Assembly: GCA_945643635.1 (NCBI GenBank)
Contig: CALZFC010000017.1
Location: 1,605,501-1,669,500 of the forward strand
Reading direction: 5' to 3'
DNA length: 64,000 bases
Source: Allodiplogaster sudhausi
Lineage: Eukaryota; Nematoda; Chromadorea; Rhabditida; Diplogasteridae
The notes under the pieces were generated by a model. That model saw only the letters and a list, made by a program, of their open reading frames with translations. It had not been told where the DNA came from and did not search any database. Made by a program: the position numbers and the translations under genes. Position 1 is the first letter of the stretch. Each line of letters starts with the position of its first letter. Positions 1-11,818 of the stretch are shown in pieces.

Positions 1-1295
1 TCAATTAATATGTTTCAAACAAATGTTTTTGAGTGATTTCACAAGAGTGGAAATGATGATTTAAATGCAGAACTCCCTCACAGTGAGCAAATCTCTCAAT
101 CTAGAAGAAGTGTAGAGAAGGAGAAGAGAGTTTCTACTTATGAGAGAATTATAAACGTTTCAAACGTATACTCGTGTTCTGAAAGCAACCTTGATGTCCA
201 CACACACAGGTTCGTCCTCAATGTTCCACGATAAGGCAGAGTAGCTGAAGACAATGTCACAGTCGACTGGAGGAGAAAATACTTTTCATTACCATCATTA
301 TTGTTTTTCCATCTACATATGTTCACAATTACTTCTCAAGGGAAAAACCATAGACCATGGAGAGTAATTCGAAGCCTGCGGTGTCTTAGAATTATCCCAT
401 GGCTATACACACCTACAACCTCGGGAACCATGACGAGAGTGCCCAAAATCCAGCTGCCAACGATTGAAGAAATGCAGACGACTGGGCTGAACAATTCATC
501 GTAGCGAAGAGGAAAACCAATGGCGACCAGCCGATTTAGCGACGTCACCACCTAATATACATGCATATGTACATACGTACATATTTTAACATAATTTCCA
601 ATAAAATAATGTTTTGATCTGTGTAACATATTCCATATGGAAAACTGTATTTTTCCAGTGTTGCATAGAAATTTTTTTTTTGCTTGATGTGGAAAAGTGA
701 GATAGGCATAGTAGACTGACTTCAATGAGCAGAAGGCTATAATAAGTGGTTGCAGTGGCGTGACCAACAACGACCGCCAGCAGCTTGCCGCCACTTAAAA
801 TGTTACAATGATTTTGGCTACTTTCAGCATGTGATCAAAGTTATGCTTGATAGTTACGCACCTGAATACTTTTGGCGCTGGGTCTAGCAAGAAGAGTACG
901 AGAGTGGATGCATTGGAGAGAGAGCGAGAGATGGAGAGCTGATTGAAGCGAGTTCGAGGACGGACACGCAGCAGAGACACCAAGACGTAGACGTTGATTG
1001 TTATGCCGAGCACTGCCAGCTTAATTTGAACAAGGAAAAAAGATTTACACAAATTAAAAATTAGGAAAAAAATTCATTCAAAATATAGACCATTAACTTA
1101 AAGGAGGGAGATAAACAAAAATATAGTAATAAGTTTCATATGTGTATAGTAAATGAATTTTCGGTGACCGCCCGAAATTAAGAACTGTAATTTCATATCA
1201 ATGCAATAATAAAATGAAGGAATCCATACGACTAGAATAGCACTCCCCGCAACGAAGTCTTCAGTGCGCGAATATGTCACTTTTCCATCTTCCAT
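1..1295 (-). CDS. Srx-like serpentine chemoreceptor, 5' part (3' exons beyond window)
   Basis: A seven-transmembrane chemosensory GPCR of nematode type, expected in sensory-cilium membranes. Five exons join in frame: 1295-1233, 1019-862, 793-721, 551-413 and 266-190. TM1 spans the first junction (FVAGSAIL then LAVLGITINVYVLVSLL). TM3 ends in SLNRLVAIGFPLRY, the position where Srx and related receptors have NRF-A-I-FP-Y. TM4 is followed by an extracellular loop with two Cys (VDCDIVF and EPVCVDIK). Exons for TM5-TM7 are not in the first 189 bases, so the gene runs off the left edge. The ATG directly follows a TTTTTAG acceptor, so an upstream or spliced-leader exon is possible. All internal junctions use GT-AG. 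The Srx assignment rests on motif recall and the exact subfamily is uncertain; membership in the nematode chemoreceptors is fairly secure. Confidence 0.8.
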
Positions 1296-1891
1296 CTAAA
1301 AATGTTAAAAGTGTTCAAAGAAGATTGTAGCGATTGTTTTCATTATTTTATTTCAAAAAAAAACATTTCCACATAAGAAAGTGAATGTCGTCAAGCAGAA
1401 TGCACAAAAACGATACTCGTCTGTTCTCGATAAGTGGAGCAGCAAGCTCTTTATCATTTTTTTCTTCTTAATAAAGTGTAAAGAAGAAAGATTGGCAGGT
1501 TAAATGAGTGAGTATACGAGAATCTGAATGTGAGTTGTCTTGACTACTTCTTATGCAGCTGCCAAGTTTCGTATATGCTTAATGGTAAGTAGTAATTGCT
1601 ATACTCGCATAGCACTCGCGATCCAACGACATGTTTCGCCCTCTTATCTTCAATGCTTCTCTTTTTTCTCTGCTCGGAAAATTTTCACATTCACTCATAA
1701 CAACATTTCCTTTCCACACCTTATTCGCTTACTCCACGATTAATTAGTATTGTGAGATACATTTAAAAAAATTACATGCTGATAGAGTGTATACTTATAT
1801 TCTCTCGCTTATTTGCTCTTTTCTGTATATGTGATTTGTCTATCGAATTTCTTTCTTTATTTAATGAATAAAATTGCATGATTTTTTTAAA

Positions 1892-4800
1892 CTAAATCAA
1901 ATGAAGGACAGAAATTTTTGGCAATTCGCGTGTTCTTCTTGCCAGAAAGAGCTCGACAGCGAGCACGAACAGCCCGATAGAGAGGCCGCCGACGAGCGGG
2001 ATGAAGAGTCCGGACATTGAAGCGATGCCTGCAAATTAAGAACATTTATATGATGTCACAACCGCGACGCGTACTACCGACGCGTTGCGGTTATCTGTGA
2101 TAGAACAGCGACGCGTAGTACCCACGCGCTGCGGTTCTCAATGACACAACAGCGGCGCGTACAACCCACGCGCTGCGTTTCTCAATGACACAACCGCGAC
2201 GCGTACCGACAGCGCGTCGCGCGGCGTCGCGTTCGCCTCTCGGCTGCTCGGTGCAGTTCTTGAAGGAATGTCGTCCGAACGGCCGCTGCTTTGGTAGCCG
2301 AGTGTATTTGTCGTAGAGTTGGCGAAGGAATCCGTCGTGCTGCTTGAGTGCCTCGTCGAAGATGCGAAAGATGCGCGCGGAACGACGCGAAAAGAGAAGA
2401 TGCGCCGAAAGAGCTTCTAGCCCTCCAAGTACCAAAATAAATTATCAATTTATTAGAGTATCTAAAATAGTTATGTGATTACACTTGGAATATTCTCGCA
2501 GATGGACATATTGTAGGTTCTTATGTACATACTATATGTATATGTACAGGTTGTAATGCAAACATTGCAAAACATGTTTAATAGAAAAAGACGGAAAAAC
2601 GGTAACGAATTCCTTCATATGCCATTTCGGTGTGCATATTGATTATAACATGAGAAAGTCGAAAACGTAAAAAAAAAATGCGTGCCTTCGGAGACGACGA
2701 AGAGGTTGCATCGGTCTCTCGCGAGCGCATAGCCACTGCCATCCACTTGCGTGCTGTAGATGAAGCCTCCGCGCTCGACCAGATCCATCTTCTCGCCGAT
2801 CGTCCTGACGTCGGAAATCTAAAAAATAAATTTATATAAAAAAGTAAGTTGAGTGAAAAAAATTATCTTTATAAATATTTCTACGTCGCTATATAAAGTT
2901 TCAAGGGTATTAAAGGAGCAAATAACTTTTTCTCCAATTGACGCATTTGTGCTTGACGCAAGGATCATTGGAATGGTCAGGAAAATTCAAATATATAACG
3001 CTTGGAGTATCGTGCTCGTTTTAGAAAGCTTTATTTCCATTTAGCAAATAATAATAAAAAAACAAATCCCACTGGAGGATTCCGCTCGAACGCAAGAGCC
3101 ATCCGCATTACAGCAGGCTCCTTTGAGGATTGTATATATTTTGTGAACCTAAAAAGACAAACTAAAACATATTACGATGCGAACATATGCAGTCGTTATC
3201 ACGGTATCCCTATGAAAAAAATTGCATTTATAGATTTAATTTTTGGAGATAACTGACAATGTAAATGCGGATGCGACAAATGTGTAACGTCCGGCGGAAA
3301 TGAGCGCGATTGCTTCGTCCATCGTACGAAAGGGCTGAGACGACTGAGAGGAGACGAGGGAGGCGACCGTGTGGCCGGCAATTAAACTCGCGAGAATGAC
3401 GGCGAACAGCAGGGAGAAGAGCACGTTCAGTAAACGGGCTGGAAGCATTTAACAAGCTTACTCGTCTCGCTAAATTCATGCAAAATAGTGCGTTATTCAA
3501 ACTGAATGTCAGCACTTTTTTAATGAAAATCTATCAGCTATTTTAAAACGCGGCCTTTCTGCTCTCATATTTCTTTCATACCATACAATCAACAGGAACA
3601 CTACGCACCTCTCCGACGCGGTTTTACATATGATTCTGCGTGCTCAGCCTTGCCTAATTGCTGCCGTAGCGTTGTCCAGGCGCACCTCGCTATCTGCATA
3701 TTGTGACAAAATTGTACAAAAGCCAAGTGTGATGACAACAAACACGTTCAGAACTCAAGATTAAGCTGTAGTGGCAAATACCGTAGTCAGGAGCGGAACT
3801 GGCGCACTAAATATGCTTCCTCGCCATTCCAAGAACGTGAGAGCGAGCGTATGCATTAAGAGTGCGCCAATAATCGATAGCCAAACATCGGTTGTGAAGA
3901 CCTGGAGAGGATGATTCCGACTGTTTTTATTCATTTATTTATTTATTCAAAATATCATTACGACGTGACAACAACATTATGAGATATAGATAGGGAAAGT
4001 GGAACTCGTAAGCTCGCAAGTTACCATACATAGTTACATTGTATGCATAAAAGAGATTATATTATGCAATTGCTTCCATTTGATTTGCCCCCCGACTAAC
4101 TCTAAAAATTGCCTCAAGTGTCTGCGGCCGCACGTCCTTCTGGTAGCGAGCGACCAGCACGAATTGTGACTGATAAATTGATTTGTACCTCGTTTATAGA
4201 CAAGCTCCCGTTCTCTTATACTTTCCGGCTCTCCTCTCCGTTCTCGAACCATGTGTGTCTGTGAAGTGAGTAGAAAGTCTTCTTGTCTCGCTTTCGTCCT
4301 CTGAAAGAAGAGGCATAGCGCGTCGATGGAATCGTTCGCGACATCGCCAAGCACGCCGGTCCACGAACCGTTCTTGAAGCACGAATGAACTTCCTATTTA
4401 CGACATAAAAAATAGATAAACATTTTTCACATTTATACGTTTTTAAGTCATAATTATCTTATTTGCGATGCGAGGTATAACCAAAAAATAATAAACAATT
4501 TAGGTTGTTTTTTGTTTTTTTTTTCAATTCATACTTATCTTAATTGGGATTTAAAGGAGATAAATCTCAATAGACACACCGGCAGCTTCGTGCCCCTGTC
4601 GAAGACGAGCGGGTCCTCGGTGTAGATTCGGCTAGGGACCACGGTCAGATTTGCAGCGCGGGCGATATAGCCGACTATCTGAAGTACATAAATATGTATG
4701 TAATTTGAAGTATTCATATGTTAAGGGCAAGTTAGACAGATTTTTTTCTCGATAATGTCTCTATGTATGTACATATCTCAATTTTGAACCTATATCTTTC

Positions 4801-5078
4801 TATCTCTTTCCTCTCTCTTTAAATCTCTATCTCTATCACTCTATCTCACTCTCTCCACCTCTATCTCTCGCTACCTCATTGCACCAGCCTGGCTCCGGAC
4901 ACTGCTGCGTCGGCGCAAGCAGCGGAAAGGGCGCGCATCGCTCGTTCGTCTCGGGAATATTGCGCGTAAAGCCAATCCGTAGCATTTCGATGAACGACAG
5001 AAGAAGTAGCAGCTCGATAACTCCCAAAAAAAAAGAAATTTGTGCAAAGATTTCAGAACTGAATATAAATTTGAGCAT
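1892..5078 (-). CDS. Ionotropic glutamate receptor-family channel (iGluR-1)
   Basis: A ligand-gated cation channel subunit of the iGluR/IR superfamily, about 457 aa and lacking the large amino-terminal domain. Proposed exons: 5078-4875, 4678-4580, 4372-4250, 3901-3782, 3693-3609, 3438-3258, 3148-3073, 2818-2686, 2422-2207, 2028-1892. Order of parts: hydrophobic N-terminus, S1 (MLRIGFTRNIPE, IVGYIARAANLTVV, NGSWTGVLGD, then KARQEDFLLTS with the Arg expected to hold ligand), M1 (VWLSIIGALL), basic linker, M3 (LLFAVILASLIAG), S2 (ERNPPISDV, GGFIYSTQVDGSG) and M4 (MSGLFIPLVGGLSIGLFVLAVE). The M3 motif is far from SYTANLAAF, as in divergent IRs. The end of exon 3 is the least certain junction. The intron between 2423 and 2685 appears to use a GC donor. 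The first exon has a degenerate mirror copy near 7.95-8.15 kb. Confidence 0.82.
2052..2210. repeat. ~43-bp GC-rich tandem repeat in the last iGluR-1 intron
   Basis: About three and a half copies of a ~43-bp unit rich in CGCGACGCGTAC and CACGCGCTGCG fill the intron before the final (M4) exon of iGluR-1. The proposed 5' splice site (minus strand GTCG|GTACGCG) lies in the outermost copy. Other units carry similar GGTAC-CGCG or TTGTACGCG stretches, so they may act as decoy or alternative donors. Confidence 0.75.
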
Positions 5079-6340
5079 TAAATAATTTTTAGGGATTGGG
5101 TGTAAACCGAAATAAAGCCTTTTAGAGGCCTTAGTTAGGCAAAACCTAACATCTTACGCTACGAATGAATAGAATAAGATATGCCACCTCTTGGTGGGAT
5201 GGTTGGGGGTGCTTCAAGGAAAATATTTGCCTCACGAGTGCAAAAGAGCGAAAAAGCATAGATATCTTGATGCAGTTGAAATATGATAGCAAATGTCAAT
5301 ATTCTTTCGTCTCCCAATCTATCTCCAAGGTCTTTAAAATAATTGATATACACTTGCCTTTTCCGTTCTGATATGGAATATGTATGTACATCTCTAGCAC
5401 TGAATGTTAATTTCACTTCAACTGAGATACCGTATTTTCTCAATTAATAGTCCGTCTGCCTAGTTTCGCACATGAAACAATTGGATGAAAAGTAGGAATA
5501 ATTGTGGGTATGTAGCTGAAAGTAGAACTAGATAGACCTTGAAGAACAGAAAGAAATATAACGAAAAGAAAGGGAGAAAATGAAGCAAAGGGGAAGAAGT
5601 TGAAGGTTACAAGCTTCTGGAGGAAGAGCGAGAAGAGAAGGCGGCAGAAGTTCCACGGAAGCGCTTGGTGCAACAACGCAAATGTTGCAAACAAGTATTC
5701 CGAACATGTTTCGAACTCTAGATAGATTGAATATGCGACAGATTGACGCCGAATCGGGCCCGATAAGCTAAACGTTGTGACATAATGAAGCATCAAGATG
5801 TATAACGTGCAACATGAGCACATTGTTCTCGATATAAAAGATGCTGTTAAAAAATGTGGAAAAATAATTAAATCACTTCACAATTGTGCTTCTCAAGAAA
5901 GTCGGAAAGCACATTTTCAGCAGTGGAAGTAATCGATGATCATTCATTGTTGAGAACACAGTAGCAAATGCACCGGCCTGGTCGAAGGGCAAATGGTTTG
6001 TATCTTCTATCTTCCATTTCTGGCCGAATGATGAGGTGCTCTTTATCTCTATCTCTCATTTCCCCTTTCTCTCTCTCTCTCTCCCTCTGTCCCTCTCATT
6101 CTCTGATGCTCTCTGATTGGGTGCTTTGATTGCATAGCCTCTGTACTCTTTCAAGTGACGTGTTTCTGGGTGACCAAATAGCTTCACGTAAAAAAACACT
6201 CCTTTCCTGCTTGCCAATCTCTCCCTAACAGTATCTTGCTTTCTCTCTCTCTCTCCCAAGCTCTCTCTAATCTTCTCTCACTCTTCTTATGACGTTGGAT
6301 CTGCATGTCGAATCACAAGAATGAAACAGAACAAGTTAGC
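5079..6340. repeat. Intergenic; mirrored repeat block 5165-5443, otherwise no gene seen
   Basis: Block 5165-5443 holds a dispersed low-copy repeat, recognisable by TCAATATTCTTTCGTCTCCC and TATCTCCAAGGTCTTTA. Related copies lie near 7690-7870 (inverted), 11840-11930 and 15130-15310. The rest, up to about 5830, shows no supported exon. From about 5830 onward the sequence belongs to the ~1.6 kb unit duplicated with the ShKT genes, including CT-rich stretches near 6060-6100 and 6240-6270. Confidence 0.55.
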
Positions 6341-6349
6341 GTACACAGA

Positions 6350-6357
6350 TATATAAA
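6350..6357 (+). promoter_or_regulatory. TATA box of ShKT gene A
   Basis: The string ATATATAAAGGC lies 212 nt upstream of the start codon. The same motif and flanks are kept in both other copies (minus strand at ~13915-13926 and ~16681-16692), so it is probably the shared core promoter. It is followed by a conserved transcribed-looking leader ending in TTTTGTCAG six nt before the ATG. Confidence 0.55.
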
Positions 6358-6568
6358 GGCTCCTCATCACTGTCATCATTGTGAAGTCCACTGCGAGCCT
6401 CCGTTCTTCTTTAAACCTCTTTCTTGATTAAGCTTGAAAATTAAGTTTCAGAATGTACAATCGATAATGGAATTTTCACTAATTTAATTCGGATCAAACC
6501 AATAGCTCCCCTGTCGCTGAATAGTTCACATTGGTGATACTTCTCAAACTCCATTTTGTCAGTGCATA

Positions 6569-7322
6569 ATGTGGAAAGTGGTCGTCTTCGTCCTCGCTCT
6601 CGCTACGCCTCTTCTTGCACAGCAGACGTGCGCCACCCCTGGCGGTGCTGGACGTTAGTCTGGCCCTTCTATTCTTGCTGGGGAATTGAGCGCTCAAAAT
6701 GATATTTCCTTGTTCTTATTATGGCTGGACTTCAATCAATAAAAAGACTTAAAAACTATTTTTACAGCATGCCTCAACAGCAACAGCTGCCCCACGGGTT
6801 TCACTTGTATCCAGGCGCAGAACATTTGCTGCAATAATAATCAGATCAACCAGGTGAGTGAAACAAAGCAGCGAGTTTGTTTCAATAAAATAAATTTTTT
6901 TAAACCTTCGGCGTCGGATATCGAGAAAAGCGTTGAGTATGGCCTAGATCATATTTACCATTAGGGAACATGTATTGACTAGACAATATTTAGGGAACAT
7001 GCCAGGACAACTACCGCTGCTGCTATCGCTATCAGAACCAGTGCGCGTTCAACGCCCAGGTCGATCATTCGACTATACATGCATACGTTGGCTGACAATA
7101 AGCAGACTGCATGTACTTTGCATACATCAATTTAACATGATATTGTCTTTTTTTAGATTCGAAACATGTGCCAGCGAACCTGCGGTGTTTGCACGGTAGG
7201 ATGAGTCACGTTCTTGTTCACGTGCATACACTTGCATTTCTCTGTCGAAATCGTCACTCGCCTTTCCTTTCTCGTCCGACTCTTCGTTGTCTGTTAACAT
7301 TTAGGCAAAGCATAAAGAGTGA
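6569..7322 (+). CDS. Small secreted ShKT-domain protein, copy A
   Basis: A ~97-aa secreted Cys-rich protein from five exons: 6569-6653, 6768-6853, 6994-7059, 7157-7195, 7305-7322; all junctions keep phase. The N-terminus (MWKVVVFVLALATPLLA) is a clear signal peptide. Exon 2 encodes a short four-Cys segment of type C-x5-C-x5-C-x6-CC. Exons 3-4 encode a ShKT-like domain whose last Cys residues fall in the typical C-x3-C-x2-C arrangement. ShKT domains occur widely in nematode secreted and surface proteins, often as K-channel-toxin-like folds, but no toxicity is implied here. The last exon adds six codons. This copy is on the opposite strand to copies B and C and keeps the final exon boundary that they lost. 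Confidence 0.8.
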
Positions 7323-7689
7323 TGCGCAAGCCTCTACAATAATACTTCCAGCCACAGTCCGGCGACGTTAACATTGTTTCAAGTTTTGAGGAAGTCTTTT
7401 ATGCTAAAACATGGGACTTCGGTGATACTGAACGCACCGTGAACTTCCCGGAAGCCTAATTGTCCGAAACATTGTTGTCTTCAAAGTACCTTTGAGTGAC
7501 TTTTCGATCTTCGAAGTAATGATTGGAGGAGAGGTAAACTCATCCTTATCGAAAGAAAAAATTTAAGATGGTTCCCACAAAGATTGTTTGGGGGTTGTAC
7601 AATTAGAGAAAATAACAAGTATCTACATACATATGTACATACATATGTACATACAGACATCCTACATACACACATGTTACTTAAGTTTT

Positions 7690-8150
7690 CGAAGGTACAT
7701 TATAGATAGATTGGGAAACGGAAGAATATTTACAATTGCTCTCATATTTCAACTGCATCAAGAAGGCCATATTCATGCTTTTCCGCTCTTTTGAACCCGT
7801 GAGGCAAATATTCTCCTTGAAACACCCCCAGCCGGCCCACCAAAGAGGCGGCATATCTTAATCAATAGCCAATGAAAAGATGGTAGGTAGTGCTTAAAAG
7901 CGTCTATTTCAGGGAAATTTCTCTTTTTGAAATATACCTTAAAATTATGCAATGCTCAATTTTTTATTCAGTTCTAAAATCTTCGCACCAATTTCAATTT
8001 ATTGGCACGTATTGAGATACTATTTTTCTGTTCTTCCCCGAAATGCTACGGATTGGCTTTACGCGCAATATTCACGAGACGAACGAGAGATGCGCGCTTG
8101 CGTTAACTCAGCAGTGTACGGAGCCAGGCTGGTGCAATGAGGTAACGGGA
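7690..8150 (+). pseudogene. Degenerate mirror copy of iGluR-1 exon 1 and upstream repeat
   Basis: On the plus strand this block repeats, inverted, the block at ~4870-5443: first the dispersed repeat (CTCATATTTCAACTGCATCA, AACACCCCCAGCC), then a decayed copy of iGluR-1 exon 1, recognisable by CGAAATGCTACGGATTGGCT and GGAGCCAGGCTGGTGCAATGA. The reading frame of the functional exon is broken by indels. It lies just upstream of iGluR-2, whose own first exons are different. I infer an old inverted duplication of the iGluR-1 5' region. Confidence 0.65.
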
Positions 8151-8606
8151 GAGAGGGGTGGAGAGGGATAGAGAGAGATAGAGAGATATAGAGAGTGGTA
8201 CTTCTACTTCAATTTGAAAACAAACATATGTATGTACTGCAGTATTTTTCGTTGAATTTGAACATTCTCGACAACCGAAAAAGTGAGCAAGAGATAATGA
8301 AAGTGGCTGGGGGTCCAGCTTGAATATAATTTGACGCATGGGCTCCCTAACCGTTTTGGAGTACGCCGGCCTTTTGCGCCAGAAGAGTGAAGGTTACATT
8401 GCTGTCTCAGCTCCAATCAGTTTCCTTGCTTTGGTTAGTGGAACGGGAATTACAACAAAGATGCACGTTAAAGGTCATATTTGTTTTAATTTATGGAGGG
8501 TTGAGGAGATGTGCCAAAGTTTCCATGGTTCAGGGCCTCCATGCGGGTAAAGAGCAAACAAGTCTTCGTCCTCCGCGTATTCCATTGTTTCCAGACTATA
8601 AATTCG

Positions 8607-11600
8607 ATGAAAAAGTGTGTTTGCCTATTTTTGCTAGCTTCTTTCGCCGTGAGCCAATGCAAGAGGAGTTTACCGTTATTTAGCGGCGCGCTTGCCTTCA
8701 TTGACATCTTATTCTAGCAAATTGTAGGACCCGTAACGAAGGCGATGATCTGCTGGAGTGAATCGAATTCTCAGTGAGAGATGCCACTTCGACTCGGCTA
8801 CGTCGACGACAACAACTTCCCTTTCGTCTACAGGAAGACCCGCTACATGAAGCTTGACGGTTAGACTTCTGGAGTCATTCATATGTGCAACTATGTACAT
8901 ATTGTATATCTAATAATAGGAAAGATGTATATTCCTAAGGAATTCTCGTGGAGATTTGGCGCGATGCAGCGAAATTGGCGGGTTTGCTACCGATCGAGTT
9001 TATTAAAGTCGACACATATGGCAGGATATCTTGATATACTTTATTTTTTAAGTACTTTATTGAACACAAATTAAATGTTGTTTAGTTCTTAAATATTTGA
9101 CATTACTTTTTTTAAGATTGTAAAAAAAGATAGTGGAAAAGTTAAATAATGAAATAAAAACTATAGGAGGCTACGCACCTGACTCGAATTTATCTTTTGA
9201 CGGCGTCCTGGGCATGATGCAGAGAGGTTACTCACTGAAATGTTTTGCAAGGATTAAAAACTTTAATAATTTATTTCTTAAAATTAATTGTAAATAACGA
9301 CGCCTTCCTGTTGAAGGAGAGTTGGACGGCTGTCTTGAAGAAATGAACTACCGCGTGGGGCGGATCGAAGCCTTCTTCTTCACTCAGCCAGTCATGACTG
9401 AATATGTATCTTTTGTTTTGAGTATTCATGTTTAGCATCAATTACAGTATTAGGTAGAATCGAAAAAGCATGAAATAACAGGGAGAAGACTCAACCGTAA
9501 AGTATTTCACTTTTCCTCATCATTGTACTCGCGTCTCTCTCACAAGGGAAGTCTTTCAGCAAAGTCTGGCAAACCTCAACATATTATACATCGTTCGAAA
9601 GCTCTCAACGAGCTAGTAACGTTTTTGATGTTTATGGTTGCCGAAGAGACCACTAGGACCACGATGGTCGAGGCCCCTTCTAGACCAGGCTCTCGTCCAT
9701 TCACCATGCAAAAGGCGAATTAAAGAATGATTTTTGGTGTCCCTTAACTTCAGTTCAATTACTACGAGCGGGCTGACTGGGACGGCGGCTGGGGCCTGGA
9801 CGACTTCCTGGTCTTCCCGCCCCTGCTCGCCGCCTCATTCCTGGCCGCTATACTCGCGGCCTTCGCAGTCGAGTGCCTTGCTCCCGTTTTGCTTCTTCTT
9901 CTTCTCATGGACAACCGACGACCGACGTTCGCATTATTTCTGTTACAAATACATATATATTTATATACAACATACATATGTAGTATCTTTGTTTGCTGTC
10001 CAAAATTCGAAATGAATAAGTAAATAAAAAGTAAAAGAAAACAGAAGCTTCTCCTCGCTGGTCCTCCAAATCGCAAGTGCGTGCCCGCTGAACAACAGCC
10101 GCCGCCCCTCTCTCTTCATCTTCCAACTCGCCATTCTCAGTCTCTTCGCCATCTACAACGCCGTCTATTCGGGAGATGCAATTGAGACCACGATCAGGCC
10201 GCCATCGTTAGCTTCTGATGAGTATTTCACAAATAGTAATATATGTATTTATGTACATATTTATATTCGCATTTATTCGTTTCCATTTCTATTTCTAGCA
10301 CGACACCGGAATTTCTCGAAAGTCTTCGCGACGGCACCGGGCGTTTCATCATGAAAGGGGAATTTTCGAACAAGCCTGCGGCGGTTCGAGTGCTTAACAA
10401 AAGCTTAAATTAATCAAAATTTAAGTTTAACATGTAGTTGCTAATCTTAAAATAGCTGTCCATTTAGATTACAGTTTTGCTGTATTTTTGGTAATACTAT
10501 CCGGCTCAGCTAGAAACATCGATAGGAAAAGTAAGAATGCGTGCTGAAGGGCCCCTGAGGAGAAAAACCACATTTTTCCCACGCCGTTCTGTAGAATCTA
10601 GGGAGTGACGTTATCACCCCTTGCCTATTTTGTCCGCATGCACACCCTCATTCTACCAGAAAGAAGGTGATAACTACATAGGTGCGAAGCGGCAAGCCAT
10701 GATTGAGATTCGAGGGAAGAGAAGAGAGGCAGAGAGAAAAAGACTCACAACGTCTAGTTTGTTGTGATGGATACTGTGCTAGCATACCGCCAAAACTTTT
10801 TGCAATATTATGCGGGAATTCAAACGTTTATTCTCCAAAAGCGGGTTCTAAACTCCATGGATAGTTCCTTTAAGATAATGTCCTGAAAAGAAAAGATAAA
10901 AAGGTAAATTAACGGCGCTCGTTCCATGTACAGATTCGCGAGCTCTTCGAAGGTGATCTTCCAAGCAAATACGGCGCGCAGATCATTGTCGAGCCCAGTC
11001 GACAGAAAATGTCTGATATTGTAAGTGAGAGAGAGCGATATGCCGCATGCTTCCTGAAGAAGTACATATGCTCACTTATCTTAATATCATATAAGATATG
11101 CTCGCGTTCTGTGAACGGCAAAGTGCTCAAGTCCTACGGCCAAGCCACGGTCTACTCTGGATACTCTGCCTTCCGCCTCAGTCACGATGGCAACTTCCGC
11201 TCCGTTTGCCCAATTCGGCCGTAAGTTATACAATGGCGGGAAATTCAAAGATGTCGTTTAATTTAAATTTAAGGGTCTCACCTCCGTCGTGCGCCGAGTT
11301 CCTTCTGCTCGAAAAGCCATACGCTGCCTTCTTCGAGCAAAATTTTGCGATTTCGAATCCCATGACTTTGTACATCCGAAGAGATCCAAAACTGAGGAAA
11401 CTAGTCAATGAGCTCAACCGAAATCTTCTCAGTGTTTTCAGCCCCGATCGGGTTCGCTACCTTTTTTTTACTTGGGGGACAAATATGTATTACTCTTTCT
11501 ATGTGAACAAACTGTTTCGAACTTATATGTATAGTTACTATTTTTGAAAGAAAAATATGTATAACGTAATGGTCGATTGAGATAGAGGACCTCATCCGCT

Positions 11601-11818
11601 TCTACACGTCGCAGCCTCAGGGCGAGTCGGTTGACTTCGAGCCCCCGCCGGTCTCTCTCTCCGTCATGTCCCTCCAAGAGTTGCGTGCTCCCTTCTGCGG
11701 CCTTCTCCTCGTCTGGCTCTTTTCCACTCTCGTTCTCCTGCTCGAAAGAGAACATTTTAAGCGAGTTCAGAGGAAAAAGGACTCTACGCAAACAAGTCTA
11801 GTAAATCAGGCAATTTAA
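8607..11818 (+). CDS. Ionotropic glutamate receptor-family channel (iGluR-2)
   Basis: Second iGluR/IR-type subunit, ~467 aa from 12 exons: 8607-8648, 8781-8859, 8940-9020, 9167-9226, 9317-9405, 9754-9941, 10045-10221, 10299-10383, 10934-11020, 11096-11220, 11274-11431, 11586-11818; the phases add up exactly. Signal peptide MKKCVCLFLLASFA is followed by S1 (PLRLGYVDDNNFPFVYRK, FDGVLGMMQRGELDG, YRVGRIEAFFFTQP with the candidate ligand Arg), M1 (PPLLAASFLAAILAAFAVE), M3 (IFQLAILSLFAIYNAVYSGD), S2 (CAEFLLLEKPYAAFFEQNF) and M4 (FCGLLLVWLFSTLVLLLERE). No amino-terminal domain is present. The ATG follows a TTTCCAG acceptor by 15 nt. The intron after 9020 uses a GC donor. Exon 2's acceptor and the donor at 9942 are the weakest calls. 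It is divergent to iGluR-1 and unlike it in most loops, so not a recent duplicate. Confidence 0.85.

Noticed and set aside
7620..7660. Repeated ATGTACATACATATGTATG motifs here and at ~565, 36525, 37980, 44940, 52150 and 52320
   Set aside because: Short self-complementary strings common in the introns and intergenic DNA of this genome; no consistent position relative to genes, so treated as background.
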